Under the pieces are notes generated by a model. The model was not told the DNA's origin, ran no database searches, and worked only from the letters and a program-made list of their open reading frames with translations. Positions 10,214 to 20,700 of a stretch of DNA of 64,000 nt are shown one piece after another (positions within the stretch are counted from its first letter, which is position 1; every line of letters starts with the position of its first letter). This DNA comes from Beverwykella pulmonaria (Eukaryota; Ascomycota; Dothideomycetes; Pleosporales; Melanommataceae), in the NCBI GenBank assembly GCA_001599595.1, contig BCHH01000002.1, forward strand, positions 4,874,055-4,938,054, read 5' to 3'. Made by a program: the position numbers and the translations under genes.

Positions 10214-12689
10214 TCACCCGCGTTCGGCAATGCAAAACCGTCGTCTGCAACCGCGTTCGTCACACGTAACCGTATGGAAATGCTCATCTTCGTGTTTCCT
10301 ATACACACAGTCAGCCACTGCACCTTTAACTCCGCATTTTCTCTTTCACCTCCACCACAAACAATAGAAAGGATTGCACATACCTTAATTCAGCCTTCGT
10401 CAGCAAATTCCCATCCTTACAACTGCTACACTTATGCTTAAGAATCCTATTTGCGGCTTTCTTTAAATCCCCCGGCTTCGTCGGAGTATCCACGGCTGGC
10501 CATCGGATCTGAGTTGTACTCGGGATGAAAAAAGACATGACTGGGTCCTCCTCTGAGGAGTTACTAGACCTACGTGAGGATGGCAACGGTAATGGGCGGG
10601 GCGTATCTATATCCATAGCTAGTGGAGTAGGGAGGTTGGAGCCGAGGGAAGTTGGGAAGCTGAGATGTGCTATTGAGTCCGAGATCAAGGCCTGTGTTAT
10701 GGTAGTGTCGGAGGCAGAACTCGATATGCTTGTGATGTCTATTGTATCCGTGGTAGGCGCCGGTGGCAGTGAGCTCGTCAAGAGTAAGCTCATAACCAGC
10801 TCTTGATCGAAAGCATACCCCGGCATGCCTACCTGCTGTCTGAGCGCTATCACATGCCGTAGCTCACCCGCCTCGCGATCCATGACTTTTCTATTATCCG
10901 CTAACTTGATGCACTCGATCTTCGCGTCCAGGAATTTATGCGAGGCAACGCTAAAAGAAGCTCGTTGAAAAGCAAATTGCACGTCTTTGGGGACCGTGCG
11001 CTGGGTTTCTGCTACAAAACCGCCGTTTTGGCTCGTATACAGTAATACTTGTGCTAACGTAGGCTCAGCAGGAATAGGGAAATACCGCTCGTGCCAAACT
11101 TGATGACATCTACCGCGGAACTTAGAGATAAGAGTATGTAGAACCTTGGATTTTAGCGGTTCTTCGAAGGTGCGCGCTGCGTGGACAAAGGGGAGGATGC
11201 CGTCTGCGCCTTTTGACTCTGGATCTGCCCCGCCATCGAGGAGTGCTTGGAGGCGGGGGAGGATGTCCACGGCAGGACAACGGTCAATACACGTCTGCAA
11301 TGGAGACGAACCGTTTCTGTCTAAGATGTTTGGGTCCGCGCCGCGTTGGAGAAGAACTTCGATATCGCGCAGTGTATCGGTGGGATGGCGTTTTGCGTCT
11401 GGACAGCTTCCGAGTACTTCGTGCAGCATATTCGAGCCGTTTGCATCTGGGCTCGGGGCAGCGTGGTTGATAAGTAGGCGTGCGATCGCTGGTGTCGAAT
11501 GCCAGAGTACTTGGTGCTCTAATGTGTTTCCAGATGGGGCAGAGCAGGGGAAACCGTGGAATGGGACGTGGATATCCGCTCCTTTTCTGACAAAAGCTTC
11601 GAGGCAATGCATCTCAATGGGGCTGAGATGTGCGGCCCAATGTGGATCAGTCTGCCAGGGCTTGATGAAGGCTTCGAAGGGGGTCAGAGCGTCGAGGTCT
11701 TCGGCGGGGGGGACGTGGATGTTTGCTCCAGCATCGAGGAGCATTTTTATGGTCTTTTCGCTGCGTTCTTTAAGAGACTGGTTGAGGTAATAGTTCCCCC
11801 TTCGGTCCAGAGCCAGCTGGAGTGGGGTTTTGAGCGGCATTCCGTCCATTGAAGATGCGGTATCGTTCACATTCGCGCCTCGATCGAGAAGTATCCGAAC
11901 CACGTCCGGAACGTTCCAGAACGTGGCTTGAAGTAACGGCTTCCATGACGTCCCCGGGATGCCATTCACACTCGACCGATTACTAAAAAGCAAACTCTGC
12001 ACGGTAATTGTCCTCCCATTCTTAATAGCATTATGGAACGCCAGATCTGTGCCCAGCGGATGCGTACTTCCATTCGCGCCGTTCGCCACCAGTACCCAAA
12101 CCACCGGCCCCGCTGGCAGCGCACACGCAATATCCATAAGCGTTTGATTCGGATGCTCGAGGATGACGCAGTTGCGCATCGCAGGGTGGTTGAAGAAACG
12201 GCCTCCAGGAGCATCAAATGGTGTGCCGATGGGGAGATTAACGTGCGTGGGGTTAGCGAGGATAAGCTGCTCGAGTTTTTGCGAGTCGGAGTCGAGTACG
12301 CAGGAGAGCATGTCCATGACGACATCAGAGACGATGTTGCTGCCTTGGATCCAGGGGTCGGCTATGGGGAGGAGGCTGCAGTATAAGTTAGCCAGTGCCA
12401 TAGGTAGAGCGCTATACCAGAACTGAGGTGATCCAATGCAATCGGACAAGCCGAAATCAAGGTGAACTGACTCTTGAGCTTCCTGTAGCAAAGCCGTGTT
12501 TGCTTCGAGTACTCGATCCTCGGCCACCACACTCGCGTCGCTCTCATCTGCACTTCCATCTCTTCTTTCTGCACTGTCCGCGTCTCTGGCCCGCGTCTCT
12601 AACTTACTTCCCTCTCTTCTCACCTCCCCTTCGATCATACTCCCTTTCCGAGACTTATGTCTCGTATACCCCCACTCTTTCAACTTCAT
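10214..12689 (-). CDS. Ankyrin-repeat protein with C-terminal C2H2 finger
   Basis: Exon 1 runs from 12689 to 10384. An 85-base intron (10383-10299, donor GTATGT, acceptor TATAG) leads to exon 2 (10298-10214), giving 796 residues. Without splicing, the frame ends in an unrelated tail. Spliced, it completes a finger: CSSCKDGNLLTKAEL is followed by RKHEDEHFHTVTCD and CRRRFC, so the two Cys and two His sit on either side of the intron. The centre holds ankyrin units such as DVVRILLDRGANVND, KTIKMLLDAGANIHVPP, DIEVLLQRGADPNILDRNG and LLDGGADPESKGADG. The N-terminus is low-complexity and charged. Ankyrin/C2H2 proteins are common in fungi, usually without known partners. No lesion is visible. Confidence 0.82.
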
Positions 12690-14224
12690 TCTATATGCCC
12701 TCGTCCTACCACCAAATCAGCATCCACACTTGCCTGCCTCTGGTGATGAAGCACGTGACTTTGACTTACGAAGCTCGAAAGCGATACTCAGTCTCCATCA
12801 TCGCTTTGACTTCCTCGAGCGACTTCTTTTGATTCACCGAGAGATCCCTGATCTTGGACCTGACAGAATCCCAGTCTTTCGTCATCGTGATGATGATGAT
12901 GCTGATGCTGATGACGGATGAGCGAGGTTAAGAAAACAATGACGGGAGAGTCGGATGGGGTATAGATGCTTGGAGAGGGTGTGAAATTTAAATAATAACG
13001 GGAGATATACTGTGGGGATGTTTATAGAAGAAGTTGACGAATGAGGAGATGGAGAGGCCGCTTGCAACTCTGTGCACTCCGCTTCACAGCTCGACGCAGC
13101 CAGGCATCAACCCTTACTCAAAACTCTTTCTCGAGGACTCTCTCACGTACACGAAGCCCTTTAAATCAAAAGCAATAAAGGGCGCAACATCGGAAGAGGA
13201 TAACGGTCTTTAAAAGACGATGGAAGGGGACACCACATGGTAGGGTGGTTGTCATTGGCATCAGAGTGCAAAACTGCGTGAGGATCGCAGTGCAGGAGAG
13301 CAGGGATTGCGCCGCAAATTTAGATTGTGCAAATTCTGTTTCACCAATGAGGATTCAGCTCAGCCACACTTCTGCCACAATATGAGCCGAGGTTTTGCAC
13401 TCTGACTTCCTCAATGCGGTGACTCAATTTCTCATTTGGGAAAACGGGTTTCCGTTGGTCAACGGCATTGGCTCCTGGGTATCCCTCGGATTGTGGTGTG
13501 AATTCTGCTGAGCTGGGATTGTCGCGTATATCCGTGTTTGGAGAATGTGACGGGAAAGGCAGATTACATTCAAAATAACTGTCAACCGCGAACTTACACC
13601 CAGGTTTTCACCACCTATCTCAACCAATATATAGATGCCTTCCGGGTCTGGACAAAACACAGGGCAGAGAGACTGGAAAGTGCAAAAACCACCCCTGCAG
13701 TGCATTTCCTAGCATCAGTTTACTCAACCAATCATAGAGCGAGCCAACCTGCGCGCCACATCTCGTGACAGGAGATACATGAAACATGACCTGATGGGGG
13801 CTTTTCATGGGGCGCAAGTCTGAAATACTTTCCTTTCGTTCTTTATTAATAAATTGCTTTCCTACTCTTTCCTTTTCCTGGTTTATGAGAATAATAAAAA
13901 TAAAAATTTATTATTGCGCGACTCAAACATAGAGAGCAGTTGAGATGGAATAATTGCATATATGACGGAATTAGAAAACTGCAAGAGAAGTAAGGAATAT
14001 GTGTATATTAAACGTATTGATTCTCGAGTATGAACTATGATGAATGTTTTGAAGTAGACGGGTATATACAGTCCCCATGTAAAGTCTCTTATCTCTATAT
14101 ACATCCACGCGCACCCTCATCCATCTATGCCCGGCATCATTGCCATAACAGCGTGTTATATCCATGCAAATCAAATCATAAAGGAAAGTCCAAGAATATC
14201 TAAAGATAATAGGATAAAGATTTT
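12690..14224. other. Intergenic with a short inverted-repeat element
   Basis: This contains a GATGAT/GATGCT microsatellite at about 12890-12920 and a 145-bp inverted-repeat element at 13261-13405 (listed separately). The remainder shows no coding signal. The sequence just above 12689 should be the ankyrin gene promoter, and the nitrate transporter 3' region ends at 14225. Confidence 0.4.
13261..13405. repeat. Small MITE-like inverted-repeat element
   Basis: The 14-mer TCAGAGTGCAAAAC at 13261-13274 recurs as its exact reverse complement at 13392-13405, enclosing about 117 bases. CAGAG-type ends resemble hAT termini, but the 8 bases on either side do not match, so no target duplication supports mobility. 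Confidence 0.4.
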
Positions 14225-15904
14225 TCAGCGACCACCGATCTGGCCCTTGGGAGTAGGTCGGACCCAGATGAAGGCAAGGTTGAGCACGATGAATATTATG
14301 CCCATAATCCAGAAGGTGCGGGCGTAGTGGACGCCGTTGTAGCGGAAGATGATGGCGAAGATGATGCCGCCGAAGTTGCCAGATGCGCCGACGAGGCCAG
14401 AGAGGATGCCTGAGATTTAATTAGCATGGCTTTTATGAGAACTGAGGGAGTAGAGATGACTTACCATTAGCATGAGGGTGAACGTGAGGAACAAGAGCAA
14501 AGTTGGCGCCGTTACCAGCCTCGAGGAAAATAGCCATGACGGCGATAAGACCAATCATAGTATCGAGCTTATGAGGGTCGAGCTGGCCGATGATGATGAG
14601 AAATACACCAGCCATGATGCCGACGAAGTGGATAAGGAACTTCTTGGCCCATAGGTTCTTGTTGGTCCACTTGTAGACGAGATCACCAAAGAAACCACCG
14701 GCAGGCCGAGTGATGACGTTGAGGAGACCAAACATCGCTGCCCAGCGGCCTGACATGGTCTGGCCGAGGTACTTGAAGTTCTTGAGGTAGTATGTGCCGA
14801 GGATGGAGTTGATAGCCAACTCGCCGCCGAAAGAGCAGACGTATCCAGCGCACAGAGCTAGAGTCTGCATCGAGAAGACCACCTTCGCAGCTTCATTGAA
14901 AGTAGGGGTCTGGATAACTTCGTGTTGCACTTCGTCGATGATCTGGACATCGCCAGTGCTCCCGATCTCGACATCAGCCGGCGTAACTGGCACCTTCTTC
15001 TCATCAATGGAGGAGATAGAGTCGGCAGCGATGGGCTTGTCGGCAAGGCCACCAGTCGCGGCAACGATAGTGCCATCGTTACCATGGGGTACAGCCAACG
15101 CGCGGTCGGCCCATTTGCCGGTGGGTGTATCTTCGGTGAGAAGCAGCATGGCAATCCCAGTCGCAGTGATGAGAGCGAAGGGCACAACAAAAGATACGCG
15201 CCACGCAACGTGAGGGGTCAAGCCAGACTTGTGGACTAGGGCGTCGAATATGGCAGGCATAACGAAGCTGGAAGAAAATGTCAGAAATGGAATGAAGTGG
15301 GTGGAGATGCACTGCTTACTAGGTAATGCCACCACCAGAGTTACCCCAACCACCAACCAAGGCGTTCGCGGTCCCTACGATGTTCCTGTCAAAGAATGCA
15401 GTCGTCCATACTTGGCAGGGAACGAAGCTTCCGCCGAGGATACCAACGAAGAAACGAATAGTGTAGAGACCGGCGGCATTATGAATGGTTCCAGCAAGGA
15501 CAGACGGAATGGAGCCGAGAAGGAGTGTGCAGACGAAGGTAAGCCGAGGTCCGAATTTATCGCAGAGAGGACCAGCGAAGAATCGGACGAGGAGGGTAGC
15601 AGTCAAGGAGATGATGTTAGAGTTGGCGACCTCGATCTGGGAAAGGTGGAGATCTTTCTTGATGGTGATGCTGAGCTGTAAGGCTGTTAGACGAGAAGCT
15701 GCAGTAGAGCGCGGAAGCTAAGGGTCACCATACCAGAGGCGGAAACGCGTACCAAGACCAGAAAGCGATGAAGAATCCAAGGTAGGAGAAGAAGAAGACT
15801 CTTCCATATTTGTTGACTGGATTGAAAACGGGAATTGACTTGGCCTTCTTGTTGTAGGGATTGATCTCTGGCGCGCTCCAGAGCTGCTTAAGTTGGAAAC
15901 CCAT
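14225..15904 (-). CDS. nrtA: High-affinity nitrate transporter (NNP family, MFS)
   Basis: Four exons (15904-15734, 15675-15320, 15267-14465, 14409-14225) joined by introns of 58, 52 and 55 bases give 504 residues, matching CrnA/NrtA length. The start gives [20 protein letters not shown]. Diagnostic blocks follow: [14 protein letters not shown], the nitrate signatures [13 protein letters not shown] and [14 protein letters not shown], the long cytosolic loop of NNP transporters (HGNDGTIV to DVQIID), and a C-terminal VRPTPKGQ. The protein imports nitrate (and nitrite) with protons across the plasma membrane. There is no nitrate or nitrite reductase in this window. Three CTTATC motifs upstream are compatible with AreA control. 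No lesion was found. Confidence 0.95.
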
Positions 15905-18888
15905 CTCGATTGTTCGACGGCGAATGTCGGGGGATTGTGACTGTGGGGAAACAAGGGGTTCTGCCGGAGAGATGCCGGATGTGTTGGCTGAAGTGTTGCT
16001 TGCTTGCAGGACCAGGACAGGGAGGGATGCAAGTTATTATATGTAAAGGCTGCGGAGTCCAAATAGAGCGCGAACTGGTACTTCCGCGGTGTAAGTCAGT
16101 GACGCAAAAGCAGACTTGGGGACAGATCGGGTCGCGAATCAGCCAGTGCGCCAAGTGCAAAGAGGGATCTCCGGGGTAAATATGGCGACTCCCTTATCGT
16201 TGGGGGGCTTGAACATGCCCATTCAGAGGGCGGAGGAAAAGCAAAAGCGGAGCGCGGATGCAGCTGAGACGCCCAATTTAGGGTCTGTGGCGCGCGCGGA
16301 GATTCAGGAAATGCGGTGGCCTCTGCACAACACGCACAGAATACCGCGTTGTCGCGAGGTGGAGGCAGTGGTAGGCTCATGGGAGACGGCGGAACGTTAA
16401 TGCGCAGTGGTGAGGTCTGGCGAAGACCTTTCTAGCGCGGGATGTGGTGGGGGCGGGAGGCGCTCTGGGCAGAGCGGAGCGGCGGCTCACCAGATGCTTA
16501 TCTCTTGGCGGCCTCGTCAAACGCTAGGGGTGTCGAGGTAGTCCCGAATCGGGAATCCTTATCTCTGCCTCATTGAAATATGTTCTGGTGCTTTTCCGCG
16601 GTCACGGTTGGCAAATCGACTGTGTCTCCAGAAACTCGAATACCCTGTCTCTGCCGCAACCCCAGACCACGCCAGCCCGACCCGTCCGCCGTCGATCTCT
16701 GGAGAAGTCAAATCATATAGGGTTGGTAGCTGGGAGCTGCGAATAACGAGAGACGGTTGTGCGACGGCTTTGCTTTTGCTACCTCGAGCCTCACACCATC
16801 TCGCCTTTGCACTGCGAACAGGCTGCACGCCCCAGCGATGCACAGACGGCACTTTCCATAGGACTTTGATCTAGGAGCGCGAAAGAGCATACCAACCTCG
16901 AGAGATACTGCTTCCCGACCTCACGACGATCAGTTACACTTTGAGACCATTGAATTCTATGGACCAGATCATTGGACCAACAGTGCCTTATCGTATACCG
17001 GTATCTATCTCGATGCCTAGCAAATAGTAACTGTGCTAAATCTGCTGTGGAACCGCCGAAAACACTGCCCAAGTACATCAGTCACCGCTCTCTCAGCTGG
17101 TGTCACGATCTGATATGCCCATCCGCCAATTCATTAACAATTTGCTGCCCAGGTGCCCTCATCCACTGGCGTACAGTCTATCGACGTCCAACATCCTTGG
17201 TACTTGCTCCGAGGAGATGTCTGTGATGGTGGTGGGTTCCAAATGTTAACTTCAATGTCTGCGATACTCATTAGCGCCCACATTTGCTGGTCGGCGCGAC
17301 ATCGGAGACCTGCAAAAGGCAGAAGCAGCCTGCGAATGAAAAGAGAGAAGTTAGAGGGTTGGGTTTCATCCCCACAAATTTTCCTTCTAGGAATGTTGCT
17401 GGGTTACCACATCTGACTCCATGCGGTCGCACTTGCGGCAGCCTACCGAAGAGACTCGCAAACCCCCACCCCATCATCTTCGGGTCTATGCCACTAGTGG
17501 AAGACCTTCGCAAGACTCATAACATTGCACCACGCACCGCATATAACCAGCACATGCATTATTTGGTGATCCGATCCTAAAATATCAGATAGTTTCGGAT
17601 ATCATTGCTCTATAACTCGTGCACCATAGACTTCTGCGCCTGTCCCACTCAGAATGCCGAGCCCGATGAAGTACGAGAGTCCCATGCACGATCATGCTCC
17701 GGATATCCATTTATTGTGAAACACTGGATTGTTGGAGAGAATGGAGAGAGCCAAGGGGCATGTAGAGAAACACTCGGACTTTCGTCCGGCAAACGTCCGA
17801 AACATAGACTGGAATGTTGCAGCACACAACAGGATAGATATTTTACTAGATACCAATAAAGACCCTGAAGATCAGGATCGCAGTAGTAACCGAAGTGGCC
17901 GTTGGTTACCGTTGGGCACCATGATACAGCTGCGAGGTGATGTACCAAATTCGTGGGCCATAGTTGAAAAATATATGGAAGCTTTACAGAAATTTGGCAG
18001 AGTCCAAGGATGCCATAATGGCACATACCTGGACGAGATGAGAACGAAGTGACTGGCGCAAAAAAAGGTGAAGAGCGACAAGACTTCCGTCCGCGTAGCA
18101 CACTTGTGTCGAGAGCTTGACTGAATACCGTAGAGAGCTGTCGCTGAGCATGCCTGAGCTTACCCTGAGCCAACGTGAGCCAGCGCGATCGTGCTTGATT
18201 AAAGCCTGAGCTCTTCGTGGTCGTGCTTGATTTCATCCTTGAGCAGCATGAAGAGGGCCTGAAATTAGACTCCAATCAGCTCTCAAGGATGCGAAAGTCA
18301 AGGATTGACTGGTCCTGTTTTCAGGAACCGGAGTCTGTAGCGGCTTAGCTCTTAGACCCCTGTACCGGCAATACTTTCCTTCGTATCATTCCTGCCTAAG
18401 TAGTTTCACTCCTTCTCCACAGTTTATTCATATTACCACCTCAATTTTCCTCAAAACGCTCACTGCGTATGTCAAGAAAGGGCTTGGCGCAGCCAGTAGG
18501 GCCGGTGGTTATGGCCCGGGATGTGGAATAGGTATTTCGGCGCCAAACGCAGGGATACGCTTCCAGTTTATGTCGGACTATATACATGTACATAAATATA
18601 TCACGTGAATGTGGTCATAGCTCACCCGCGACCGGAACCCCTCCGGTACGCATACATGTCCGGGGGACACATCATCATCAATATCATCATATTTCTAAAA
18701 TCTCACAGTTTAAGCGTAGAATCTGTACGTGGCGAGTTAGCACTCTCTTCTACAAAGGGCAATGTTAACCTACTTTCATTATTAGGCAAGTTCGGGAAAG
18801 CATGCAGGAAGTCTCATGATCCGGTTCTGGCGAACATCAAAACCGTGGATCGGCACACCATGATAGAAAATGCGAGGAAACGCCGGAG
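15905..18888. other. Long intergenic stretch upstream of the nitrate transporter
   Basis: About 3 kb. The first 700 bases hold the transporter promoter with GATA-type motifs. Two overlapping frames at 17649-18275 (minus, 208 codons) and 17729-18052 (plus, 107 codons) carry no recognisable domain, and I could not choose between them. Neither is supported as a gene. Confidence 0.35.
16193..16563. promoter_or_regulatory. Three GATAAG motifs upstream of the nitrate transporter
   Basis: CTTATC (reverse complement of GATAAG) occurs at 16193-16198, 16497-16502 and 16558-16563, that is 290-660 bases upstream of the transporter start. HGATAR is the site of the nitrogen regulator AreA/Nit2. A perfect NirA site (CTCCGHGG) was not found, only a near match CTCCGGGG at about 16169. 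The motif is short and frequent, so this is suggestive only. Confidence 0.35.
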
Positions 18889-20000
18889 CACGCCAGGGTG
18901 AACTATTATTCCTGGAGAAGTCTCATCCGGAGACTGTCTCAAGAAAATGATCACTATACCATGGAAAATATGTGGGACGGGGCTCTTGACATCTGTACGG
19001 CCGCCCTTTTGCTTGGATCCGCGCTCACAAGTTGTCCATGATCGAATTAGGCTGACTCATGATTCTCTATAGTGAATAGCGATGACCGAGATTAGAACCA
19101 GACGTTCCCAAAAGATTTGGATAATGACGACTACTACAGCCGGCATCATATCCAAGCTCTTTTGAGCACAGGAGCACGGGTCGGTCTTTACGATAGGCTC
19201 ATAGAAACTTCGCGATCATTCCTACTGGTCATGGTGCATTTAGCCATGGTAGACTGCCTGTCCGTAGATACCTATGTTGGGAGCTTATACAGCTTCATGT
19301 CGGGAGCAACTGGCACGCGAGCGATTCCATTCTTCCAACATTTTTGCAAGGTTCTCGTGGCTACTCGTGCAGAGACTGCTCGAAAAATTCAACTAGCCAT
19401 GCTCGATTCAACTCTGATTGCTCTCTCAGATACTTTGTCTGAATTACTACGGCGCGAGTCTCGGGCCAGATACAATGAAGACCTTCCCGACCTAATCAAA
19501 TCTTTGAAGACTGCTGCTCTAATAATCACGGACGAAGAATCAATAGTCACGTCAAACATAATCATCATTCGAGCTGGGGAGGGTCGCGCCGTGATATCTC
19601 GTGCATGCGGATTACTTTCCGAGGAGGAGGCTGGTGCCGAGTCTAAACAACATTCGACTCTAGTCTTCAACTCGACATATCCCCGTGATATCACCATGCC
19701 TGGAAACCGCCACTATAACGACAAGACCGGTACTACGAAGATTACTATACTCCCCACTCGAGCAGAGACAATGGGCGATGTGAGAGAATTCTTACCTTCA
19801 ACCGATCGGGATCAGCCACATTTTCTTACCAGCAAACTGAAGAGGCACATTGATACTCACTTCCACCTTCTTCGTCACGACACCTTTGGAAAGCTGAAGG
19901 ACGCTCTGGATAGCTTGATGAAGAACATCACAAATGACTCGAATCAGCCCACAACCCCAACGTTTGAGCTCAAAGACACCCGCTCTTACACCTACTTGAG
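18889..20000 (+). pseudogene. N-terminal fragment of a ZNFX1-like (NFX1-type) helicase gene
   Basis: The frame from about 19100 to 20000 contains FFQHFCKVLVATRAETARK, TKITILPTRAETMGDVREFL, STDRDQPHFLTSKLKRHIDT and HFHLLRHDTFGKLKDALDSL. These are the conserved pre-helicase blocks of fungal NFX1-type zinc-finger-containing protein 1 homologues, SF1 RNA helicases linked in animals and worms to small-RNA silencing. A piece at 18894-19040 (TMENMWDGALDICTAALLLG) may be an earlier exon. A TAG lies just before the main frame. The helicase motifs and zinc fingers are absent because LINE-derived sequence begins at about 19995. It is a truncated remnant. Confidence 0.6.
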
Positions 20001-20300
20001 CTTGAAGTCCATGATCAATCCAAGTATCTTGATGTGATCTTTTGGTGGTACAGTTTGTCCCTTAATCGTGAAGGGTTCTGCGGCGCTCTTATATGATTTG
20101 CCGGTGAAGTGAATGATTGCGGTCTTGTCCGCTTCAAATGTCGCTCCTCTTATTCTCTCCCAGCCCAAGGCATCGCTGATAATGACTTCGGTGTCTTCTC
20201 GGTTGCTTTGTGCCGTAGGTCCTGTGACCCATGCTGTAAAGTCATCAGCGAAAGCCATCTCTCCTCCAAGGAGACTAGATCACAATCGGAAATACTGCCG
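19998..20300 (-). mobile_element. LINE (non-LTR) reverse transcriptase fragment
   Basis: The minus-strand frame contains MAFADDFTAWVTGP, then ADKTAIIHFTGKS and IKGQTVPPKDHIKILGLIMD. FADD is the F/YxDD catalytic motif of reverse transcriptase, and the K-T-x-x-I-x-F and H-x-K-I-L-G blocks are those of Tad/I-type fungal LINEs. Only about 90 residues survive. The fragment is fused directly to the ZNFX1-like relic, and a solo LTR lies about 120 bases beyond. Confidence 0.75.
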
Positions 20301-20420
20301 GGTTGGTCATACCGTCGATTATTGGCGCTGTCAATCACCGCTCCAGCTGCTCCTTTACTTATTCAGGATTATACAAGTTTCTTCAAGGTTCGGAGTTTAT
20401 GGGGACCGGCTCAATAAAGG

Positions 20421-20617
20421 TGTTGGTTTCACAGGGCTATTGCAATAGCAACAAAGGGGGTTCTAAGCAAAGTATTGATTCGTGTGTGTCTCTATCTGAG
20501 GTGAGGCTCAGGAGGTTGTATCATCTCTTTGCCGCCAAGCGTCGCTAGTGTCTCATGTGATAAACACGTGATCACAACATCACCACGTGATCACCACGTT
20601 CGATATATATTCCAACA
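20421..20617. repeat. Solo LTR, family B, copy 1 (197 bp)
   Basis: It begins TGTTGGTTTCACAGGG, ends TATTCCAACA (inverted TGTTGG ends) and is flanked by the exact 5-bp duplication AAAGG (20416-20420 and 20618-20622). The copy at 55243-55439 is the same length and closely similar. Several CACGTGATCA palindromes lie in the right half, before a TATATATA run, the layout expected of an LTR promoter. Confidence 0.88.
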
Positions 20618-20700
20618 AAAGGAGAGTATACTTCAAGCTCACAACGGTTTGCTATCATCAATTCATTACAGGGGAGCTTCCCATCTACATCCAATACTTG

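Noticed and set aside
17649..18275. 208-codon minus-strand frame as a gene
   Set aside because: No domain, biased composition, overlaps another frame of equal credibility, no splice or start support.
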